A program made the position numbers and the translations under genes. The notes beneath the pieces were generated by a model. That model was not told the origin of the DNA. It saw only the letters and a list, made by a program, of their open reading frames with translations, and ran no database searches. From Alicyclobacillus fastidiosus (GTDB lineage: Bacteria > Bacillota > Bacilli > Alicyclobacillales > Alicyclobacillaceae), in assembly GCF_026651875.1 (NCBI RefSeq), contig NZ_CP104067.1, positions 5,446,501 to 5,510,500 on the forward strand: a DNA stretch of 64,000 nt, given 5' to 3'. This document shows, in pieces, positions 43,736-52,118 of the stretch. Within the stretch, counting starts at the first letter, position 1. Every line of letters begins with the position of its first letter.

Positions 43736-44539
43736 ATGGATTCACTCACCATCGCGGGACGAACCTTCCGATCCCGACTCATGGTCGGCACGGGCAAGTA
43801 TCAGACTTTTACAGAGATGCGTGACGCCATCGAAGCCTCCGGTGCACAAATCGTCACCGTCGCCGTCAGGCGAGTCAATTTGGATGAGCGCGAGGAGTCG
43901 CTTTTGTCCTATATCGACCTAGACAAGTATTTTCTGCTCCCCAATACAGCCGGCTGCCACACCGCTGAAGAAGCCGTCCGCACCGCGCGACTGGCGCGGG
44001 CAGCAGGGTTGTCCAACTGGGTGAAACTCGAGGTGATTCCCGACGATGGGACGCTTTTGCCCGACCCTGTCGCGACGGTGGAGGCAGCAGAGATACTCGT
44101 CAAGGAAGGATTTGTGGTCCTGCCGTACACGACAGACGACCACACCGTCGCTTTGCGCCTGCTCGACGTCGGCTGCGCGACGGTCATGCCATTTGGATCC
44201 GCCATCGGGACCGGCCAGGGACTCCCGAATCCCGAGCGCCTGCGGCGAATTGTCGAACTCGTTCAGGGGCGGGTCCCGGTCGTGATCGACGCAGGCATCG
44301 GCGCCCCCTCTGACGCGTCGTTGGCCATGGAACTTGGTGCAGACGCGGTACTCGTCAACACCGCCATAGCGAAGGCGGCTCAACCGGTGCAGATGGCCCG
44401 CGCGATGGCGCTCGGCGTAGAGGCAGGCCGCCTCTGCTATCTCTCCGGTCGCATCCCGCGCACGGAAGTCGCATCGCCAAGCAGCCCGGAGGCGGGGCTC
44501 ATCGCGGCAGGAAGCACCCCTGCCACCACGAAGTCCTAG
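43736..44539 (+). CDS. thiG: Thiazole synthase
   Basis: A 267-residue ThiG barrel (TIAGRTFRSRLMVGTGKYQTF, VAVRRVN, KLEVIPDDGTLLPDP, ATVMPFGSAIGTGQGL, VPVVIDAGIGAPSDASLAMELGADAVLVNTAIA). The Lys of KLEVI forms the imine with deoxyxylulose phosphate. It combines this, the ThiS thiocarboxylate and iminoglycine into the thiazole. The ATG has AAAGGGAG upstream; 74 bases separate it from thiS. Confidence 0.96.
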   Translation: MDSLTIAGRTFRSRLMVGTGKYQTFTEMRDAIEASGAQIVTVAVRRVNLDEREESLLSYIDLDKYFLLPNTAGCHTAEEAVRTARLARAAGLSNWVKLEVIPDDGTLLPDPVATVEAAEILVKEGFVVLPYTTDDHTVALRLLDVGCATVMPFGSAIGTGQGLPNPERLRRIVELVQGRVPVVIDAGIGAPSDASLAMELGADAVLVNTAIAKAAQPVQMARAMALGVEAGRLCYLSGRIPRTEVASPSSPEAGLIAAGSTPATTKS

Positions 44540-44607
44540 GTTCACAGAGCAAAGAATTGGAATCGTCGATGTTCGGAGGGCTACCTTCGTACTCTGAAAC
44601 GAGCCTG

Positions 44608-44636
44608 TTGTTCAACATCGAGATGAATGATATGGT
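44608..44636 (+). promoter_or_regulatory. Promoter of thiC
   Basis: TTGTTC (44608-44613) and TATGGT (44631-44636) with a 17-base spacer precede the TPP aptamer by about 26 bases. Confidence 0.55.
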
Positions 44637-44662
44637 AAATAGGACAGTACAATCTTACAAAA

Positions 44663-44742
44663 CGGGAGCTCGGCAAACCGGGCTGAGAGGGCGAATGTGG
44701 TCGTCGACCGTAAACCTGATCTGGGTAATGCCAGCGTAGGGA
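44663..44742 (+). ncRNA. TPP riboswitch (thiC leader)
   Basis: The THI element is clear: GGGAGCTCGG, GGGCTGAGAGGG, then ACCTGATCTGGGTAATGCCAGCGTAGGGA in order. It sits 30 bases before an intrinsic terminator and about 115 bases before thiC. TPP binding would favour termination. Confidence 0.95.
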
Positions 44743-44774
44743 TTCGTTGCACACAAGCTTATTTCGTCGTGCAG

Positions 44775-44808
44775 AGACCGCCGCGGTTCACATCCGGCGG
44801 TCTTTTTT
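44775..44808 (+). terminator. Terminator of the thiC TPP riboswitch
   Basis: A 9-bp stem (44775-44783 with 44795-44803) and a T6 run form the expression platform between the aptamer and the thiC ribosome site. Confidence 0.85.
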
Positions 44809-44857
44809 GGTCGTTTCCCCCGCCGCAGCCGGTTCCCCAAACCGAAGGAGGCAAATC

Positions 44858-46609
44858 ATGTCCGACATCGAATTTTTTCCGAATAGTCAAAAGGTATACG
44901 TCGAGGGTTCCCGTCCCGACATCCGCGTACCCATGCGGGAAATCACCCTGTCCCCGACGAGTGGACGATTTGAAAATCAGGTAAACCGTCCAGTTCGCGT
45001 CTACGACACGAGCGGGATCTATACCGACGCCAAGGCCGCCACCGACGTGCAAACCGGCTTGCCGCCGATTCGTCGCAACTGGATCCTCGAACGAGGAGAT
45101 GTCGAGGTCTACGAGGGGCGTGAAGTTCGCCCGATGGATAACGGATGGAAGGGCCTTGCTCCTGCGACGGCGGAAGTATTTCCAGGGCTCGACCGCAAAC
45201 CGCTTCGAGCCAAACCAGGCAGAAATGTGACGCAGATGCACTACGCGCGCCAAGGTGTCATCACGCCGGAGATGGAATTCATCGCCATTCGCGAGGGGAT
45301 GCAACCCGAGTTCGTGCGCGACGAAGTGGCCGCGGGCCGCGCCATCATCCCCTGCAACATCAACCACCCTGAGAGTGAACCGATGATCATCGGCCGCAAT
45401 TTCCACGTGAAGATCAACGCGAACATCGGCAACTCCGCTGTCGCCTCCTCGATTGAAGCGGAAGTCGACAAGATGAGGTGGGCGACACTCTGGGGCGCCG
45501 ACACGGTCATGGACTTGTCGACGGGGAAACACATCCACACTACCCGCGAGTGGGTCATCCGAAACTCGCCGGTCCCAATTGGCACCGTCCCCATCTATCA
45601 GGCCTTGGAGAAGGTCGGCGGGGAGGCGTCCGCACTGACCTGGGAAATCTTTCGCGACACACTGATTGAACAGGCTGAACAAGGTGTCGATTACTTTACG
45701 ATTCACGCAGGCGTACGACTTCGCTACATTCCCCTCACCGCGAGCCGAGTGACCGGCATCGTCTCACGTGGAGGCTCCATATTGGCGGCGTGGTGCTTGG
45801 CGCATCACGAGGAAAACTTCCTCTACACGCACTTTGAAGAGATCTGCGAGATCATGAAGGCCTACGACGTGGCGTTTTCACTCGGCGACGGGTTGCGCCC
45901 GGGCTCGATTGCCGACGCAAACGACGAAGCGCAGTTCGCGGAACTCGAAACATTGGGCGAGTTGACGAAAGTCGCCTGGCAGCACGACGTTCAAGTGATG
46001 ATTGAGGGGCCAGGCCACGTGCCGATGCACAAGATCAAAGAAAACGTCGATCGCCAGATGGAAGTCTGCCAAGAGGCCCCCTTTTACACGCTCGGCCCAC
46101 TGACCACCGATATTGCACCGGGTTATGACCACATCACGTCGGCAATCGGCGCTGCGATGATTGGATGGTTTGGCACCGCAATGCTGTGTTACGTGACGCC
46201 GAAGGAACACCTGGGACTGCCGAACAGGGACGACGTGAAGGAAGGTGTCGTCGCGTATAAGATCGCCGCGCACGCCGCCGACCTAGCAAAGGGACACCCA
46301 AATGCGCAGCAACGGGACGACGCCCTCTCCAAGGCGCGCTTCGAGTTTCGCTGGCGAGATCAATTCAATCTGTCGCTGGACCCACAGCGCGCGATTGCCT
46401 TCCACGATGAGACCTTACCTGCGGAACCCGCAAAAACCGCACACTTTTGCTCCATGTGCGGGCCGAAATTCTGCAGTATGAAAATTACCCAGGACATTCG
46501 GGAGTACGCGAAAGCGCGTGGCCTCGACGTCGAATCGTCCATCGCCGCCGGTATGGAACAGAAGGCAAAGGAGTTTCGTTCGTCAGGCGGTGAAGTGTAT
46601 CAGAGCTAA
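44858..46609 (+). CDS. thiC: Phosphomethylpyrimidine synthase
   Basis: A 583-residue radical SAM enzyme converting aminoimidazole ribotide to HMP-phosphate. Family blocks such as GMQPEFVRDEVAAGRAIIPCNINHPE and DYFTIHAGV are present, and the C-terminal CSMCGPKFC (about residues 531-539) carries the three 4Fe-4S cysteines. The ATG at 44858 follows GAAGGAGG; the frame is open back to 44747 but that part overlaps the riboswitch terminator. Regulated by the upstream TPP riboswitch. Confidence 0.97.
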   Translation: MSDIEFFPNSQKVYVEGSRPDIRVPMREITLSPTSGRFENQVNRPVRVYDTSGIYTDAKAATDVQTGLPPIRRNWILERGDVEVYEGREVRPMDNGWKGLAPATAEVFPGLDRKPLRAKPGRNVTQMHYARQGVITPEMEFIAIREGMQPEFVRDEVAAGRAIIPCNINHPESEPMIIGRNFHVKINANIGNSAVASSIEAEVDKMRWATLWGADTVMDLSTGKHIHTTREWVIRNSPVPIGTVPIYQALEKVGGEASALTWEIFRDTLIEQAEQGVDYFTIHAGVRLRYIPLTASRVTGIVSRGGSILAAWCLAHHEENFLYTHFEEICEIMKAYDVAFSLGDGLRPGSIADANDEAQFAELETLGELTKVAWQHDVQVMIEGPGHVPMHKIKENVDRQMEVCQEAPFYTLGPLTTDIAPGYDHITSAIGAAMIGWFGTAMLCYVTPKEHLGLPNRDDVKEGVVAYKIAAHAADLAKGHPNAQQRDDALSKARFEFRWRDQFNLSLDPQRAIAFHDETLPAEPAKTAHFCSMCGPKFCSMKITQDIREYAKARGLDVESSIAAGMEQKAKEFRSSGGEVYQS

Positions 46610-46637
46610 AGCGCGACTCTAGGCACTCAAACAAAAA

Positions 46638-46676
46638 GAGGTGTCCATAGGCCATGTTTCATGCCTGGGACACCTC
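46638..46676. terminator. Terminator between thiC and the YkoE-like gene
   Basis: A 9-bp stem (46638-46646 with 46668-46676), with further pairing inside, lies between convergent genes. The minus strand has a T5 run after it, so it mainly serves the ykoE-like gene. Confidence 0.75.
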
Positions 46677-46751
46677 CTCGCACCACCGCTACGGAAACGG
46701 CCGACTCGGAAGCCGTTGCCAACTGCGATGGCAAGGGGTCAATCGCGTCGA

Positions 46752-47306
46752 TCACGCCGAACGTTTCGCTATTTCGAAGTTGCGTAAAACGCCCGTGCGC
46801 TTGAGTGCATCGCCGATCCACTTCGGCAGCAGTCCGCCTAGCACTGCTCCGCTAATCATCGTGATGATGGTGTACAGGACGACGATAGAGGCCGTGTAGG
46901 TGTGTCCACCGTACTGGAAATACCATTGAACGCTAAATGCAATGCCCGCCAACGCACCGGAGAGCATCAATACTGACCAGTGATATTTGCGCCAGCCAAA
47001 GATCATAAACGCGATTTCCGCTCCAATCCCCTGAATCAAACCGGACAAGAGCCCACCTAGCCCCCAATTTCCGCCCAGGCCGAGTTCAATGATCGCGGCG
47101 ACCAGCTCAGAGATAAGCGCCGCTCCTGGGCGCCGAACGATGTAGGGGATGAGCCCTGCGGCCAGCCACCAGAGTCCATTGATGACGCCCTGCCCCGGAA
47201 CCCAAGCGATGCTGATGAGGGGTGAAACCACGTCCCAAATCCTGTAGATCCCCCCGCACACCACCGAGAGAATGACCATTGCAACGATTTCTCGCAACTT
47301 CCACAT
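46752..47306 (-). CDS. ykoE: ECF transporter substrate-binding subunit, YkoE type (thiamine/HMP uptake)
   Basis: A 184-residue membrane protein with five or six helices. It matches YkoE: WKLREIVAMVILSVV at the start, IVRRPGAALISELVAAIIE, GLIQGIGAEIAFM and ISGAVLGGLL. YkoE is the S component for hydroxymethylpyrimidine/thiamine precursors. In Bacillus it is encoded with ykoD and ykoC; here no ATPase or T component follows, so it may share a general ECF module. The ATG at 47306 has GGGAGG upstream. A TPP riboswitch controls it. Confidence 0.88.
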   Translation of the reverse strand: MWKLREIVAMVILSVVCGGIYRIWDVVSPLISIAWVPGQGVINGLWWLAAGLIPYIVRRPGAALISELVAAIIELGLGGNWGLGGLLSGLIQGIGAEIAFMIFGWRKYHWSVLMLSGALAGIAFSVQWYFQYGGHTYTASIVVLYTIITMISGAVLGGLLPKWIGDALKRTGVLRNFEIAKRSA

Positions 47307-47351
47307 GATAAGACCTCCCTGATAATCCGTATGAACACTGCCGCTGAACGC

Positions 47352-47390
47352 AAAAAACCCCGTCCAACGTTGTATGAAAACGTGACGAGG
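47352..47390 (-). terminator. Terminator of the ykoE TPP riboswitch
   Basis: On the minus strand, an imperfect hairpin built on ACGTT/AACGT with outer CCTCGTC/GGACGGGG pairing is followed by TTTTTT (47352-47357). It lies between the aptamer and the gene. Confidence 0.7.
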
Positions 47391-47408
47391 TCCACTAAGT
47401 CGACGGCA

Positions 47409-47487
47409 CTTCCCCACGCTGGTATTACCCAGATCGGGTGCAAGGGTTAGCTTCACCTGCTTCTCAGCCTTATCGGCACCCCTAGCG
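47409..47487 (-). ncRNA. TPP riboswitch (ykoE leader)
   Basis: On the minus strand: GCTAGGGGTGCC, GGCTGAGAAG, ACCCTTGCACCCGATCTGG and GGTAATACCAGCGTGGGGA, in the THI order. Located about 100 bases before the YkoE-type gene with a terminator between. Confidence 0.94.
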
Positions 47488-47517
47488 CCTCTCACGATAT
47501 TTTGTTCACTGACGACT

Positions 47518-47545
47518 AGTTTACTGATTCCATTGTACACGTCAA
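47518..47545 (-). promoter_or_regulatory. Promoter of the ykoE riboswitch transcript
   Basis: TTGACG (47540-47545) and TAAACT (47518-47523) on the minus strand with a 16-base spacer lie just upstream of the aptamer. Confidence 0.5.
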
Positions 47546-47635
47546 TTGGGCGAGCAACTGTCGTACAGGGGATGCACGCTAAAACGGATCGCTCCGGTGC
47601 ACAGGAGATCCCGAGTTTAGCAGGTAAATGTGCGT

Positions 47636-47673
47636 GAAAAAGGCGGGCTGCACGACATGCGCACAGCCCGCCT
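47636..47673 (-). terminator. Terminator of the APC permease gene
   Basis: AGGCGGGCTG (47641-47650) pairs with CAGCCCGCCT (47664-47673). On the minus strand the stem is followed by five Ts. It lies 12 bases past the permease stop. Confidence 0.8.
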
Positions 47674-47684
47674 AAAAACCAACT

Positions 47685-49061
47685 TCAATTGTCTTTCGTC
47701 AAATACGCCTCGCGAATGACCTTGGGTCCAAACGGCCATTCCTGCTTGCGGCGCGCCCAGAACAAAAATACTACGAATCCGATAAGGGTCCAAACGATGG
47801 CCAAGCGAATGGCGTGCCAGCCGGAAGAGTAGAACACGTACGCCCATCCGATGAAGGCCAAGATGTTTGGCAACGGATACAGCCACTGACGAAACGGCCG
47901 TTTCAAGTTCGGCTGCCGTTTCCTTAGAATGGACAGCGCGACAATCTGACCGATGAACTGCACGACGACCGACATCGCCATCAACGCGTTGATGATCTCC
48001 GACAGGTTGAAGAAGCAGCAGATGGCCATGATGCCACCCATCACGAGCAAGGAAATGTGCGGGAACTTCAATTTCGGATGCAATTTGGCAAATGGTTTAA
48101 AGAACAAGCCATCGACCGCTGCGTTGTACGGGAGCCGCGAAGCACCGAGCAAGCCGGTGTAGAAGGACGCAAAGCATGTCCAGATGATGAGTATCGTGAT
48201 GATCACCGCACCAGGGCGCCCCCAGACCATCTGCATCAACAGCGTTCCTACATTTTGACTCTTCATGGCCGTCTGCCACGGTACCGTACCGATAATTCCA
48301 AGATTCATAACTAGGTCGATAATCGCCACAAAGACAATCGACAGAATCACCGCACGCGGGATGGTTTTCCCTGGGTTTTTCACTTCGTCCCCCAGATAAC
48401 TTACGGTGTAATACCCCATATAGTCGTAAATCGAAATTAACATGCCTCCGCCAAGCCCAAGGAGGAATTTCGACGGCGCAAACGCGTTGTGTGGAAAAGA
48501 GAACGCCACATGTGGGTTAAAGTGCGAAATACCTGCAATGATCACGAGCAGCACCGTAAGAATCATTCCACCCCACAGCACGGTCGTCATCTTCGCGATA
48601 GAATGAATGCGACGATAAAGCAAGGCAACCGTGAGGATGGTGATACCCACAGACACGAGCTTTGCATCCAATGCGGTCATACTCGGCCAGAAATACACAA
48701 GGTAGTCGGATAAACCGATCACGCCCGTCGACATGATCATCGGAGTCGCAATGAGCGTCGACCAGATAAATAGGAAGGGTACGAGCTTCCCAGTACTGTA
48801 CTGAAAGGCTTCTCGCAGATAGACATACGTACCGCCTTCTCCGGGCATCGCAGACCCCAATTCACTCCACACTAGCCCGTCGAGCATCGCCAATAGTGCG
48901 CCGACAATCCAGCCGAACATCGCCTGTGGCCCGCCCATGGCAGACAAGATCACAGGGATTGTAATGAAAGGACCTGCCCCCATCATTTGCGACATATTCG
49001 TCGCAGTCGCCTGCAGCAGCCCAATTCCACGAACAAAACCGTGCTGATTGGTTTGAGCCAT
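47685..49061 (-). CDS. APC-family amino acid permease
   Basis: A 458-residue transporter with 12 predicted helices. The N-terminal NMSQMMGAGPFITIPVILSAMGG and SELGSAMPGEGGTYVYLREAF segments are typical of the amino acid-polyamine-organocation family; the latter includes the conserved cytoplasmic loop. Substrate unknown. The ATG at 49061 has AGGGGGAG upstream. The ROK regulator gene ends about 70 bases upstream on the same strand, so both could be on one transcript. Confidence 0.9.
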   Translation of the reverse strand: MAQTNQHGFVRGIGLLQATATNMSQMMGAGPFITIPVILSAMGGPQAMFGWIVGALLAMLDGLVWSELGSAMPGEGGTYVYLREAFQYSTGKLVPFLFIWSTLIATPMIMSTGVIGLSDYLVYFWPSMTALDAKLVSVGITILTVALLYRRIHSIAKMTTVLWGGMILTVLLVIIAGISHFNPHVAFSFPHNAFAPSKFLLGLGGGMLISIYDYMGYYTVSYLGDEVKNPGKTIPRAVILSIVFVAIIDLVMNLGIIGTVPWQTAMKSQNVGTLLMQMVWGRPGAVIITILIIWTCFASFYTGLLGASRLPYNAAVDGLFFKPFAKLHPKLKFPHISLLVMGGIMAICCFFNLSEIINALMAMSVVVQFIGQIVALSILRKRQPNLKRPFRQWLYPLPNILAFIGWAYVFYSSGWHAIRLAIVWTLIGFVVFLFWARRKQEWPFGPKVIREAYLTKDN

Positions 49062-49131
49062 TTGTTTCTCCCCCTAACTTAAAACAACCGCTTACATAAA
49101 TGGTCGGATGATTTTATTACGCGGACCGCCC

Positions 49132-50310
49132 TCAGCGGTCCAAGGCCAGGTTATTGGTTTCGATCAGCACCGTTGCGGCCGCACCAAGTGCTCCGGCATC
49201 TTCACCTAGACTCGCTGGGACGATATCGACAGGTATCGGAATTAACTCCTTCACGCGTGACCGGATCCGCGACATGAACAGCGCTCCTGATTGAGCCACG
49301 CCACCGCCGACGATCACGACGCCTGGATTTAAGAGCGCGACGATGTTCACAATCGCTGCGGCAGTGTACTTCGCCATGGAATCGACGACCTCAAGTGCTA
49401 ACGGGTCGGATTTTGCCGCGGCTTCGAACACTCGCTCAGAAGTGACCTCCACGCCGTGCAGGATCGAATGCGGATACGACTGCAGCAACGCTTTCGCCTG
49501 ACTTGCGACGCCGCTTCCAGAAGCCAATTTGTCGAGCGCGCCGAACTCGTCCGACGTCGATGTCTCGTCGGTCAGCGGATCGACTGCAAAATAGCCTATC
49601 TCGCCTGCATAGTTGTGCGCTCCGCGATGTATGGAACCGTTGATGATAATGCCAGCGCCAATACCGGTCCCGATGGTAATCAGCACAACGTCCCGGCAGC
49701 GCGATCCCTCGCCTTTCCATTTCTCACCAACTGCCGCCATATTCACGTCGTTGTCGACGAAGATGGGACCTGGCGACAATTCCTGCAGCGCTTGCTTTAC
49801 ATTCACCTCGGTCCACTGAAGAGCCGGAGCCGCGATGACGACGCCTGACTCATAATCGGTGAGTCCTGGCGCTCCTATGCCCACCCCGACGATTTTGCCT
49901 CGGTCAATGCCGGAATTCGCGATAAATTCATCTGCCTCGGCTCGAATGTGCTCCAAGACATCGGAACGATTTGCACGAGTGGAGACCTTTTTGCGCGCGA
50001 CGACGCGACCCGTCAGATCCGACAGCAATAGGATGGTCTTTGTTCCGCCGATATCAATGCCCAAGGCGTATTTCGCATCAGGCACAAACCTCAGCTGCAC
50101 GGAAGGCCGTCCACCCCTACGCGTGGATCCCCCTACGCCACCTTCCTCGACAAGCCCTTCACTAAGGAGTTGATCTACAATTTCTGAAGTCGCCGACCGG
50201 CTAAGTCCTAACTCCCTGGCAATGTGTGCTCGAGAGACAGGTTCGTGCACTCGGACGAACTCCAACACACTTGAGCGATTCACATCGCGGACAAAAGCAG
50301 TGGTTGTCAT
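49132..50310 (-). CDS. ROK-family transcriptional regulator
   Basis: A 392-residue XylR/NagC-type repressor. The N-terminal winged helix (about residues 10-65) has VSRAHIARELGLSRSATSEIVDQLL. The ROK/sugar kinase-like domain has GIDIGGTKT and ITIGTGIGAGIIINGSIHRGAHNYAGEIGYF. The ROK zinc-site CxCGxxGC motif is not seen where expected after GEIGYF (the sequence reads FAVDPLTDETSTSDEFG), so the usual zinc-binding motif appears to be missing. The ATG at 50310 follows GGGGTGATG. It likely represses its own gene and perhaps the downstream permease. Confidence 0.88.
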   Translation of the reverse strand: MTTTAFVRDVNRSSVLEFVRVHEPVSRAHIARELGLSRSATSEIVDQLLSEGLVEEGGVGGSTRRGGRPSVQLRFVPDAKYALGIDIGGTKTILLLSDLTGRVVARKKVSTRANRSDVLEHIRAEADEFIANSGIDRGKIVGVGIGAPGLTDYESGVVIAAPALQWTEVNVKQALQELSPGPIFVDNDVNMAAVGEKWKGEGSRCRDVVLITIGTGIGAGIIINGSIHRGAHNYAGEIGYFAVDPLTDETSTSDEFGALDKLASGSGVASQAKALLQSYPHSILHGVEVTSERVFEAAAKSDPLALEVVDSMAKYTAAAIVNIVALLNPGVVIVGGGVAQSGALFMSRIRSRVKELIPIPVDIVPASLGEDAGALGAAATVLIETNNLALDR

Positions 50311-50327
50311 TTCATCACCCCAAACTC

Positions 50328-50350
50328 GTTTGTTCGTACTGAGAACAAAC
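50328..50350. promoter_or_regulatory. Putative ROK repressor operator
   Basis: GTTTGTT (50328-50334) and AACAAAC (50344-50350) form a 7-9-7 inverted repeat between the promoter and the ROK start. It resembles XylR operators. Additional AAACAA half-sites follow to 50355. Confidence 0.7.
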
Positions 50351-50361
50351 AAACAAGTCAC

Positions 50362-50390
50362 ACTATACCATCTCGCAGTGCTCATGTAAA
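50362..50390 (-). promoter_or_regulatory. Promoter of the ROK regulator gene
   Basis: On the minus strand TTTACA (50385-50390) and TATAGT (50362-50367) are spaced by 17 bases. The operator lies just downstream, about where transcription would start. Confidence 0.7.
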
Positions 50391-50497
50391 CGATTTCTCG
50401 CTCACCTTTTTTTGGGTTTGTGGAAGTGATCACCGACATCGCGCTCGGGAGATGACCCTCTCCGAATTGGAAAGACCAAGACGGAGATACTGAAAAT

Positions 50498-51331
50498 ATG
50501 GCCAAGATATTTCTCAAGACACTGATTCAATCCATCATCCGTCACAATATCGGATATCTAGCGGCAGTCATATCCTACTTCGCCTTTACGTCGATGATTC
50601 CCGTCGCGTTACTGCTGATCTACGGAACATCCCTGTTCATCAGTGGCACGAAGGTGGAACATTTCTTCGACCAGCTTCTCCAGTCATACATCCCATCGAT
50701 GCCAAACGGCGAGGGGGTCGTGTCCACGACGATTCATCGCCTGTCCACCCTGCGACCCGTGATTGGAGTGATTGGCTTCGCTAGTTTGCTGTGGGGTTCC
50801 ATCGGAGGGTTCACGTCGCTGCAACAGACCTTGGACACCATCTGTGAAACGCGCCATCGGAGGTCGTTTATCAAACAGTACGTCGTCGGATTTGGCATGC
50901 TTGGCCTCTTGATGGCCCTGATTTTTGGATCCCTGCTGGTGACGACTATTTCTCCCGAACTGGTCTCTGCGTTAGGACATCTCCAACCCACCATGTGGGT
51001 ACCACTCGCCCACGCGAGTTCACGCATTCTGTTTGCCGTCACGTTGTTCGCTACGTGTTATTTCGCGTACCGCTTCTTGCCGTCGAATCCGCTCCCACAC
51101 ACGACACTGCTCATCGGAGCTGCGGTGTCCACCGCCTGCATTTACATCAGCCGCGAGCTGTTTGTCGTCTACACACACCACCTTGGCAACTACGAACTGG
51201 TCTATGGTGCCTTGACGTACATCATGTTGTTCTCATTCTGGATTTACATCGCGAGTATCATCTTCTTATTTGGCATGGAAATGGCCCTGGCGATGTACAA
51301 AGTAATGCAACAGCGCAGGGAGACGGCGTAG
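50498..51331 (+). CDS. YihY/BrkB-family inner membrane protein
   Basis: A 277-residue membrane protein with about six helices. It matches the YihY/virulence factor BrkB family (earlier mislabelled ribonuclease BN): NIGYLAAVISYFAFTSMIPVALLLIYG near the N-terminus, a middle helix with FASLLWGSIGGFTSLQQTLDTI, and the C-terminal YGALTYIMLFSFWIYIASIIFLFGMEMALA. The function is unknown. The ATG at 50498 has CGGAG upstream. It is not obviously linked to its neighbours. Confidence 0.88.
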   Translation: MAKIFLKTLIQSIIRHNIGYLAAVISYFAFTSMIPVALLLIYGTSLFISGTKVEHFFDQLLQSYIPSMPNGEGVVSTTIHRLSTLRPVIGVIGFASLLWGSIGGFTSLQQTLDTICETRHRRSFIKQYVVGFGMLGLLMALIFGSLLVTTISPELVSALGHLQPTMWVPLAHASSRILFAVTLFATCYFAYRFLPSNPLPHTTLLIGAAVSTACIYISRELFVVYTHHLGNYELVYGALTYIMLFSFWIYIASIIFLFGMEMALAMYKVMQQRRETA

Positions 51332-51414
51332 AATCGCAACGTTCGCTCATTGACACAGCGCCACATTCGCAGCAGACGGGAGAACAGTGCGAGGGTATGG
51401 CTCCCTTGTCGACC

Positions 51415-51843
51415 TTATCTCCCGTGATTCGTCCATAATTTTTTCTGCAACCACACAGACACCCCTACGCCGAGCGCGTCGATGACCATGTCGTACAGGC
51501 GACCGTCGCGTCCGAACCCCAATTGAAATAGCTCCGACGCAATTCCAAGCGCGATGGCAATACAAGCAGATGGAGTAGACCGACGAATGAGGTTGAACAA
51601 TAGCAGATCAAAAATCATAAATCCGCAAAAGTGTCCAATCTTCGAGATCAGGTACAGCGGTTGTAAGAAGTGAAAGTCGATCAGCAGCAGGTCTCGCCAA
51701 TGTGGGCGACCCGTGAAATGAAAGTAACTGATATGGAAGTGGAATGGATCGACCGAGCACGTAAAATACGCCAACACACATGCCCAGACGATGACCCATA
51801 CAAGGCGCAGAATAGAATTCACACCCTTACTCGAGAACTTCAC
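51415..51843 (-). CDS. VanZ-like membrane protein
   Basis: A 142-residue protein with about four helices. VanZ features are ISKIGHFCGFMIFDLLLFNL and ALGIASELFQLGFGRDGRLYDMVIDALGVGVS, where the acidic residues and the DxxxDxxG-like stretch are conserved. VanZ domains are linked to teicoplanin resistance in enterococci but most members have unknown roles. The start is GTG at 51843 with AGGA-type sequence upstream; a later GTG is possible. Confidence 0.85.
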   Translation of the reverse strand: MKFSSKGVNSILRLVWVIVWACVLAYFTCSVDPFHFHISYFHFTGRPHWRDLLLIDFHFLQPLYLISKIGHFCGFMIFDLLLFNLIRRSTPSACIAIALGIASELFQLGFGRDGRLYDMVIDALGVGVSVWLQKKLWTNHGR

Positions 51844-51980
51844 ACTCCACCCATCCTATCACATTTCTTAAAAGCTGCAGGCGAAGTTCCCGCATCGCCA
51901 CGGCTCCCTTTCTACGCCAAAATGGTATGGAGTTTGCCGATTGGATGACACGAAGTCAGTGAGTCCCAAAGTATTCATGA

Positions 51981-52023
51981 AAGAGCCTCCAAATCCACTG
52001 TGAAAGTGGATTTGGAGGCTCTT
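51981..52023. terminator. Long perfect hairpin, probable terminator
   Basis: A perfect 19-bp stem (51981-51999 with 52005-52023) and a 5-base loop stand in the gap between the VanZ-like gene and the end of the secreted His-rich protein gene. The T tracts beside it are short, so termination is likely but unproven. Confidence 0.6.
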
Positions 52024-52118
52024 TGTGCAGAAAATTTATGAAGTAGAGTGGGGCTCCGAATGTCACAAATTCACTGTTCGGCAATCCCCATCCTCACATA
52101 TTCTAGTTCATGCGCTGA

